A DNA stretch of 64,000 nucleotides from Akebia trifoliata (lineage: Eukaryota > Streptophyta > Magnoliopsida > Ranunculales > Lardizabalaceae): the NCBI GenBank assembly GCA_017979445.1, contig CM030718.1, positions 26,035,021 through 26,099,020 of the forward strand, in the 5' to 3' direction. The translations under genes were made by a program, and so were the position numbers. This document shows positions 56,505 to 64,000 of the stretch, piece after piece. How positions within the stretch are numbered: the stretch's first letter is position 1; every line of letters begins with the position of its first letter. Below the pieces are notes generated by a model. It did not search any database. It had not been told where the DNA came from and saw nothing but the letters and a program-made list of their open reading frames with translations.

Positions 56505-56727
56505 ATCATCGGCATCCCTATCCCCACCTTTCGGATGAGACTAATCCAATAATCACACGCACCACCCCCTTGGAAACTCTTACGTGCAACTGGTTGAGTC
56601 AAGGGTCAACTGAACCCTGGAGGGTGGCCTTAAGGAATTCATTGCTTCGTGGGATTTCAAACACTTGACATATCCTTCCTGATGAGCTTATCAAGGCTCG
56701 GCTTGCTACTGGGACAACCCCTTAGGA
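56505..56727 (-). mobile_element. tRNA-derived SINE copy
   Basis: The minus strand carries CCTAAGGGGTTGTCCCAGTA and box B-like AAGTGTTTGAAATCCC, continuing through CAACCAGTTGCACGTAAG like the SINEs at 36686-36911 and 25312-25538. It is more diverged, and its target duplication was not found. Confidence 0.65.
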
Positions 56728-58192
56728 TTGAGTTAAATAAAATATATTATATAATAGAATGAAATAAATGAAGGTGTATTAAATTTATAACTAACTTTTA
56801 GTACTTCAAAATAAATGATAATATTTAACTTTTTCTCCCAAAAAAATATATTAAATATAGGCACACAACTCAGTTGAGTTTTGTTACCAGACTTGGTGCA
56901 TTTTCGAGTTGACTCAATTATTTAGCGAGTTGTTATGTGAAACTGATTCCATCAAGTTTAGGGGTCAGGGTCATCTTAAAATCTAACCCAATCGAGATTT
57001 CTCAGCTGAGTTTCAAGTCAACTTGACAAGTTTTATTTTCCAAGAGAGAATTTAGAGTGTAATTTCATTAAGAGGAATGTTACTTCATGAAGCTAACGAG
57101 TGGTGTTAACTATATTTTAAAAACTCAACTCAGATTGAATGCCCATCGAGTCAAGTCAAGATGAATCAAATAAAAATATGTAATATTTAGAAATATTTTA
57201 AAACAAGGAATTTTATTTATTTTTCTTCTCCACAAAAATACTATACATTGTCAAATAACTATATCTAGATTTTTACCTGACTCGGTGCATTTTTTAGCTG
57301 ACTTAGGCCAAGTTGATTTGATGATTTACAAAGAAGTATACTTATCAACTTGGTTCCATCAAGTTTCGTAACCGAACCACCTCGAAATCTAGTTGAGTCA
57401 ACTTAGCCAAGTTTCGAGTGGACTCGGTGAGCTCTAAACCTATGATGTAAAACCTAATTTTTGGATGTGGAGTAGGCATAAAGTCCTTGTCATTAAAAGG
57501 AGGTTTGCTACCACCCACTTTGTCTCTTGTTGATCTTACCCATATAAAGTGGTACTCATAAACATCACTACTACTACCACTTACTACCCATAGTCCATAC
57601 CACCACTACCACTAGTATCTCCTCACTCACCTCAACAAAGTGAAGAAAAAAAAAAAAAAAAACACTAGAAGATAAGACGTCGTTACTCTTCTTATTAACT
57701 ATCACAAATTAGCTTGTGTTTTGTTAGACTTTTTCTAGGCTTTGTTAGTATTGTTCGAGTCACACTCCATGACAGAAGGAATGGTTAGATTGGTTTCTAT
57801 ATATACCTCTCCTTTGGCCTTTAGTAGTCACAACCCATTAACATCTACTTACTCCCCTTCTTTACTTTAAATTTTTTTATAGACTTAGAGAGCATTTACT
57901 ATAGGTTTTGTTCTGGATTCTCACTATTGGATTAAAAAAAAAAAAAAGAAGATAAAATTATGGTATGAGGTTAATGGTCTTTAAATAGTACAAACAATAC
58001 ATGTGGTGTGTATGCAATGGACAATAAGATCGATTGAGATTGAGTTGGTTGGTTCATCTATTGGTGGAGATCCAATTAGATAATGGGTCATCATCGTCGT
58101 CTACACTTTATCCAAATTAACATAATTAGGTAACATGAACCCTTTATGATGTTTTATATTTGTACAACATCATAGCATGAGAGAAGGGTGAG
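56728..58192. other. Gene-free spacer with diffuse repeats
   Basis: Contains scattered CGAGTTGACTC-type words (56880-57430), probably a decayed repeat, a poly-A run at 57646-57662 and another at 57935-57948. No gene seen. Confidence 0.3.
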
Positions 58193-58470
58193 CACAACGT
58201 GAAAAAAAACCTATATTTGACAACTCAAGACCGTTGAATTTCACAAAATTCAATAGACTAAGGCGCCGAATTTTTCATTGTCAATTTTTTTTTTCGACAA
58301 ATCGAAAACGTCAAATTAATGGAGGATGGGAGAAATTTGATAGTTCTAAGCTGTCGAATTGGGGAACATAAAAATTTCAACGGCTATGAGCCATCGAAAT
58401 ATAATTTCTAAAATTTGTTGGCTTTGGCCCGTCGAATTTTCTTGTCAAAATTTTCAATTTTCACATGGTG
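58193..58470 (+). mobile_element. CACTA-like mini-element C (278 bp)
   Basis: Starts CACAACGTGAAAAAAAACC and ends TTTTCACATGGTG; GAG on both sides (58190-58192, 58471-58473). Same length as element A at 25014-25291. Confidence 0.8.
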
Positions 58471-59519
58471 GAGAACTGGTGACACTTAATCATATTAAAT
58501 AATTTTTTTGTTTTTAAATAACAAAATTACTCTTGAATAGATATATTAATGCATGTCAATATATTATATAAAATAAAATAAAATTTTGAAAAAAAAATTC
58601 ACGAGAACAAAATGTGCGACGAAAAGCCTTGTGCCATAGCATATGTCCCTCACCTAGTATATTCTAATTCAAGAACTTGTTCCTAGGCATATGCTTGATG
58701 TTTGTTTTTTATGTTCTCAATCCCACAAATTACTTTTGATTTCACTTGCTTGGAATATATTTACCTTATAGATATTGGTGCTCCAAGAGGCCAGTTGCCT
58801 CCCCCTTGCTAGTCTGGCCTACGGTTCGGAAGTCCTACACCAATATATATATTAGGAATTCATGAGAGGCAAAGTCAATGTAATATGAGGGTCGATGTAT
58901 ATTGAGCAGATGTTATCCTGTCAGGAATTATCATTCATGAAAGTGGTTTGGACGGGGGTATTAATTCAAGGTTTCAAAGGGTTGATGTAACTAAGCTCTC
59001 CTAATAAGGAGAGGAAAGGCACATGCAAACTCAAACCAACTCTCCAATTCAAGAAAGTCCATTTCTTTTCTCTTCATCTACTCTGTAGTTCTATCCGCTA
59101 TTCGTCGAGAATTAGGGGTTAGGATTTTTGATAGATTTGACTGACTCTTTCTCTTCATGAATTCCTTTCCAATCCAATAAATCCCTAAATTTCATTGATT
59201 CGGTAGAATACATTTCAGGGGCCTCAATCCAAATCAGGTATCAATCCAGATAGCTCTACTGCCTCTCCTGCCTCAAAACTTAGAGATATATATATCATAT
59301 CTAAGTTATAAATAAAGAAAAGATTTTATTGTTTTAGTATGAGGTAATATGCTGACAAAGCATTTATGTAAAATAAAGGGATGCATATAGTGATAAAGTT
59401 AATATTTCAATAGGATCACAAACCTCTTGCAAAGTGGATGTAAGATACACATTGTAAATTAATATATGGCGATTTAAAGTCGTTTCACACTTTGATGAAA
59501 TATTTTTGAATATAGTGCT
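58471..59519. other. Gene-free spacer
   Basis: 58760-59270 has wording like a retroelement LTR (GGTGCTCCAAGAGGCC, CTAAATTTCATTGATTCGG), but no ends or target duplication could be set. Confidence 0.3.
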
Positions 59520-59527
59520 CTTACATT

Positions 59528-59773
59528 CAGGCGGCGGATTTACAGGGCATTTGCCCCCACAAGAATTTTTAAGGTCTATGGATTAGCAAGCTATTATGAC
59601 AGATTTTAGCGGCAGATAAAAAATCAGCCACTATTGCCCCCATAAAAATAAAAATAAAAAATTCCACTCTTAGTTGCCCCTACAACTTTTTTTTTTTCAC
59701 TCTTAGTTGTCCCTACAAATTTCTTTCTACTCTTGGTTACCCCCACATGAGCAAAACTCTGGCTCCATCCCTG
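59528..59773. mobile_element. hAT MITE, 246 bp, perfect 8-bp target duplication
   Basis: CAGGCGGCGGATTTACAGGG ... CTGGCTCCATCCCTG, with CTTACATT at 59520-59527 and 59774-59781. Internal repeats of CTCTTAGTTG(C/T)CCCTAC. Family relative in FIT intron 1 (36517-36943). Confidence 0.85.
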
Positions 59774-59955
59774 CTTACATTCCATCTTTCACACTTGTAC
59801 CTACTTTACTCTCTAATCACTAAGCTCCTAATAACCAGATACATGATCATCAAACAAAAAAAGACCTAATCCGGGTTCGATTCTATCATATCAAATTGGA
59901 TCATTGGGTCAACCTAATTAATTGACAAACTTACATATGAAAAAGAGCATAATTT

Positions 59956-60125
59956 TCTGATGCCCCCTCTGACACACTCCCCTGACATAGCATGGGTTAG
60001 AACCATAGATTCTTTACCCTCAGGATACACAATTGTATATCCCCATGAATATGTGCGTGTATCCAGCGAAAAAGAGTATGATTCTGGCATATGTTAGGGG
60101 CAATGTATCAGAGGGGGCCGTCAGA

Positions 60126-60126
<1 letters not shown>
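59956..60126. repeat. Hairpin element beside a (TA)n tract
   Basis: CTGATGCCCCCTCTGACAC faces GTATCAGAGGGGGCCGTCAG; the centre contains AACCATAGATTCTTTACC and GGATACACAATTG. Same general design as 62258-62390. Confidence 0.6.
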
Positions 60127-60158
<32 letters not shown>

Positions 60159-60727
60159 TCTTCTTTGTGGAGTGGATGCATGTTATTTTAAGGAGTGCTT
60201 AGTTGCAAGGAAAAAAGTTCCATGAGTGGCTCAGAAGTTACCAAATCACTCATATGGGTGACATGTCAAATGAAGCTAGTATTATAAGTTTAATATAATA
60301 TTTAGGTGAGGCATACTTTCTCTCAATACCTCATATAACTACTGATCGTTCAATACCAGTTACTAAGATCTACTATATAATATACAATATAAAGTCTTTT
60401 AAGACTTTATATTATATGAAGAGAGAGATGATATATTATTGGTTAAGAGGAAGTTTAATATGAAAGAGAGATGATGATGACGTATTATTATTATTCTTAT
60501 TGGATAGAGAAAAGATGGAGAAAGAGTAATTAAGAAGAGAGGGAGAACTAATCAAACTTCTTGTGTCCACCAAACCATATGGATGCTTTACTTTCCTCCA
60601 TCACCTACTGCTACTGCTGGCGTTCCATTACGTGCTACACACAACCACCCACCTAAATAATTCGTTACGCCAAGAATCTTCCTTCCTTAACCCACTTCAC
60701 TCATTCATTGACCTGCCACCTTATACT

Positions 60728-61201
60728 TTGGGTTGGTAATGGGTTGGATAATATCCATTTACCCGATTCATCCTACTCAAGTTATTCGGGTATAGATACA
60801 AATTTTTTATCCGATTAAGAATTTGGATAAATTTATCTGCAATTATTTTTTTTCTGAATATTTTTAGGGTTAGATATAGATATGCATTATATTCAACCCG
60901 AATATCCATTTATCCTAATTCAATACGGTAAATTCAAAATAAAATATATGTATAACTCAAAATTAAGGTTTTTCCATTATCTTTATAATAAGATATATAT
61001 ATATATCCGACTTGGATATCAATTTGAAATTTTGAGCATAAGTCGGATTCAAATATCCTTTAAAAAAGTGGATAAATAGTCAAATATGAATATCCTTAGG
61101 ATAACTGAGCAAAAAATCGGATATGGATAATCAGATATAGAGTTGGATAAGAATATGGAAATAGTTTCATCCGACCCACACCCAACCCATTGCCAGCCCT
61201 A
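60728..61201. mobile_element. hAT-type MITE, 474 bp
   Basis: TTGGGTTGGTAATGGGTTGG at the left; TAGGGCTGGCAATGGGTTGG read inverted from the right. Flanks CTTATACT (60720-60727) and TTTATACT (61202-61209) differ at one base. The interior is AT-rich with GGATAT and ATATCC words. Confidence 0.8.
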
Positions 61202-61744
61202 TTTATACTCTCTCTCTCTCACATCCACATTTAACTTTATGATTCACCAACCCATTTTAATCAATCACAAATATTTCAAGTTTTTACTGTCAAAACAAAT
61301 CATATCATGACAACTCTATGGCTATTAATGGATTAGACCAGACCTTCCATCCAATCCATTTTAATCCAATAACTACGGTTCAGGTTTATCAAAGATTTGG
61401 GTTCAATGAGGACCCATTTAGATAAGAATCTGATTTTATATTTTATGGAATCGATTTTGGGTGAACCCTCTACCAGTCCAATAGGGACCAATGTAATTAT
61501 GTGTGTGAATTAGATAAATGACCTATGTTTAATTAAGATAGGGCTTAGATCCATAGCTCAGTTGGTACCAAATTATATTGGTACCAATCCGATTTTTCCT
61601 TGGGATTCACTCTAAGTAGATCTTGAAGACTAACAGTCTAAATTTGAACTTGTTGCACCATTATTTTTATCCAGTAAGGCCTTGGATTGATGTGAATCGT
61701 GACAGTTAAATAAAAATATTTGAATCATCAGAAGATAACTTTAG

Positions 61745-62095
61745 ATGATTGTTTTAAATCTTGTCCAAGACCGAGATGACTCGGACGAGATTTTGAAAAT
61801 CTCAGCCACAAATGGTAAAACTCAGCCAAGTCAACCGGTATATTTTAGATTTTGATTAAAATAATTAGGTTTTTTAGAATTTAAATATTTATTATATAAA
61901 TAAAACATGATTTTATGACTGAACATCTTCTAATCTACCTTATTATATTAAAAAAAATTATAATTATTTTAATTTAAATATATGTAAATAAATCATTGTA
62001 AACCGAGCCAAGTGATCTGTCTATTCCAAGACAACTTGATCTCGTCCATGGACGAGAAGTCAAAATGAGTTTTGAAACCATGCATTAGATAGAAT
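61745..62095. mobile_element. AT-rich MITE-like repeat, inverse of 25556-25915
   Basis: Ends GTTTTAAATCTTGTCC and GAGTTTTGAAACCATG; the middle shares TCTTCTAATCTAC and TAAACCGAGCCAAGTGAT-type words with the inverse of the copy in alpha-CA 3 intron 4. Confidence 0.5.
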
Positions 62096-62257
62096 TAAGT
62101 GGAGGAATATAGTTCATTCAACTGATACCAAAATTTTGAGATAATGCTTTGACTATGATTCTAGACTATCTAGAATTAAGTCTCAATCTGATTTTGATTT
62201 GTCTCTTTATGGATATAAATACCAAAAATCATTGTGTAATAATTTTTTGACGCCCCC

Positions 62258-62390
62258 TTTGACACACACCCCCATCACAGAAGCGTAGATCGTAGATTAG
62301 TTGCCTTGGGATATTCATAATCATAAATATTTTCTTATGTATCCCGAGGCAATTGATCTACGGTTCTGTGATGGGGGTGTCATATTATCA
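62258..62390. repeat. Hairpin element
   Basis: GACACACACCCCCATCACAG faces CTGTGATGGGGGTGTCAT; GTAGATTAGTTGCCTTGGG faces CCCGAGGCAATTGATCTAC. The loop is about 35 bp and AT-rich. Confidence 0.65.
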
Positions 62391-63514
62391 CAATTCAAAA
62401 TCATTTTGATTAACGACTTATACTCATCGGATTTGAGCATTTTCTCATCATTGGATTTAAGAACAAATCCTTGGGTGGATTTTAAAAAGCATATAAAATG
62501 ACCCAATCCCATGGTTATATTAACTAATTAAGTAGATTTTAGGTGAGGAAATTCACCATTTAATGGGCCAATAAATCGATAGTTGTATGCAACACGTGAT
62601 GCACAAAAAGACCATTCAATCAGATTGCAACCTTACATAAATCTGTACTTTAGAACAAGGCAAACTGAGTAGCCACACAAACTAAGGACCGGATTGGGAA
62701 TCCAAAAATCAGTTTTGGCCTCAATTTTTAAACTTTTCTTTGGAAAATTCTAAGGACCCACATTTTTAAACCTTATGTATATATATATATATATATATAC
62801 GATTTTTTTTTTTTTTTTTTTTTTTTTGTCTTGAAACACTTTCTGAGATACCAAGAGATGGGCTCTAAACATTTATAAAGCCAGTGGAGTCTGAAAAGTA
62901 TGACATATGGCATTTTGGTAATATGTAAGAAAAGAACAAAAAGGGTAAGTATGAATCTGAAATGCCATAAGAACCCAAGTGGATATATTACCTAAATAGT
63001 CATTTGACTGAATTTATATTTATACCCTTGTTTTGAAGTTCATATAATAAGATTTAAATTAAGGGTAAAATTATCATACAACATATATCCATTTTGGTAA
63101 AAAAGAAATAAATATCAAAATAGATATATTTTAAAAAAATAGCGAAGAACAAGAAAAAGAAGAAAAAAATGCAATCACACATAAACAAACAAATTTTACG
63201 TTGTTCCCTAAAGATTGAGGTACGTCCATAGATCACACCGATTATATTATGAAAATAAGATTTGTAATTACAGATTACATTCTTTCATCGAAAATAGGTA
63301 TATATATCCCATGGAAAACTTAACTAGGGTTTTACATAATACCAACTTGACTAGGGTCTCTACTGCGTTAAATGATGAATAATATTCCTTCCTGGCCAAT
63401 ACTATCAGGCAAGACAAACAATAACAATATATGCCCTATTTTAAAAACTTGCATGGATCTATAATTTCAATAAAATATTACTCCCAATATATGTTAGCAT
63501 CCAAATCTTATACA
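62391..63514. other. Gene-free spacer
   Basis: No gene. Contains a (TA)n tract at about 62776-62800 followed by a T-run (62803-62827). Confidence 0.3.
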
Positions 63515-63662
63515 CTCAGGGTGGATGATTGAAACTATCCTCTCACACCTCAATAAATTCCACATAAGCTAGTATCCAAGAAAATTATGAAAATTCTCGG
63601 ATTGTAGCTTACATAGCATGTATTGAGGTGTGGGAGGAGAGTTTCAATCCTCCACCCGAATG
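63515..63662. repeat. Inverted repeat with 37-bp arms
   Basis: GGGTGGATGATTGAAACTAT and CCTCTCACACCTCAATA face TATTGAGGTGTGGGAGGAGA and GTTTCAATCCTCCACCC, with few mismatches. Probably a small MITE; the duplication is unclear. Confidence 0.65.
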
Positions 63663-64000
63663 TTTACAATCTAGACTTGATATATCATAAAGATTTCTTT
63701 AATGTTTTTTTTCTCGTGTGTATATATATATACATATGTTTAGTTAACTAATTGAATTATAAGCAAATAAAGAAGGAAAAAAAGGGAAAAATTACTTAAA
63801 AGGACCTTGATAGAAGGACTTTTTTTTAAAAGTCTCTAAGTTTTGGACGGTCTCTTAATAATCTATTTAGTAAACTTTTCTTTTCTTAACAGTCCTAAAC
63901 CTCATCTCAAGTGTCTAATGTCATTGAAATATCCAAACTATCCTTTTCTCTCATCTCCTTCACATAGTTAGGTTTTCCAACGGTGATTGCAATTATTTCT
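63663..64000. other. Gene-free end of window
   Basis: AT-rich, with a short (TA)n at about 63720-63732. Nothing recognised. Confidence 0.3.

Noticed and set aside
61553..61600. Possible tRNA gene (TAGCTCAGTTGG, a box A match)
   Set aside because: No box B (GGTTCGA) follows at the right distance and no cloverleaf can be drawn; a chance match.

Overview
This is nuclear DNA of a flowering plant, probably a eudicot; I cannot name the order or species. The evidence is AT-rich sequence, split genes with GT-AG introns, five recognisable plant genes, and a dense load of plant transposable elements (Gypsy- and Copia-type LTRs, LINE, tRNA-type SINEs, and hAT, Mutator, CACTA and (TA)n-targeted MITEs). 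No bacterial, viral or organellar gene set is present.

Layout. 1-5400: one minus-strand LTR cut by the window edge, then a complete 2.23-kb solo LTR with a 5-bp target duplication. 5400-27840: three tandem alpha-carbonic-anhydrase (alpha-CA) genes, each with seven exons and 831 or 830 coding bases, sharing promoters and 3' flanks. Copies 1 (6167-11129) and 2 (17045-21248) are intact 276-residue secreted-type enzymes. Copy 3 (23413-27396) has lost one base in exon 2 and stops early. Their introns differ mainly by transposon insertions, so one copy often supplies the empty site for another. 27845-30430: a decayed minus-strand Copia element and small MITEs. 30986-34060: three tandem units of about 0.96 kb, each carrying the same hAT MITE. 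34952-35216: a SINE. 35755-37780: a four-exon bHLH gene closely matching FIT, the root iron-deficiency regulator. 41052-49102: an eight-exon gene for chloroplast Cu/Zn superoxide dismutase (CSD2 type), with a miR398-type target site and a 6-kb last intron holding two 2.2-kb LTRs in inverted orientation. 50928-55628: twelve related palindromic elements head to tail, separated only by (TA)n tracts or short spacers. 55690-64000: no gene seen; SINE, MITEs and hairpins.

How the genes relate. The alpha-CAs are zinc enzymes predicted to act in the secretory pathway or apoplast. FIT regulates iron uptake. CSD2 is a stromal copper/zinc enzyme removing superoxide. All three touch metal biology, but I see nothing that shows co-regulation, and plant neighbours are often unrelated.

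Most unusual content. The palindromic family at 50928-55628 (further copies at 14598-15380 and 28653-29030) combines a fixed hairpin core with interchangeable subterminal modules and a shared tip resembling GGGNNNCGTTC. It always sits in (TA)n and keeps a length near 380 bp. A second hairpin family shows the same pattern: conserved loop, unrelated outer arms. Exon boundaries, target duplications and repeat limits were read by eye; no alignment or database search was run.
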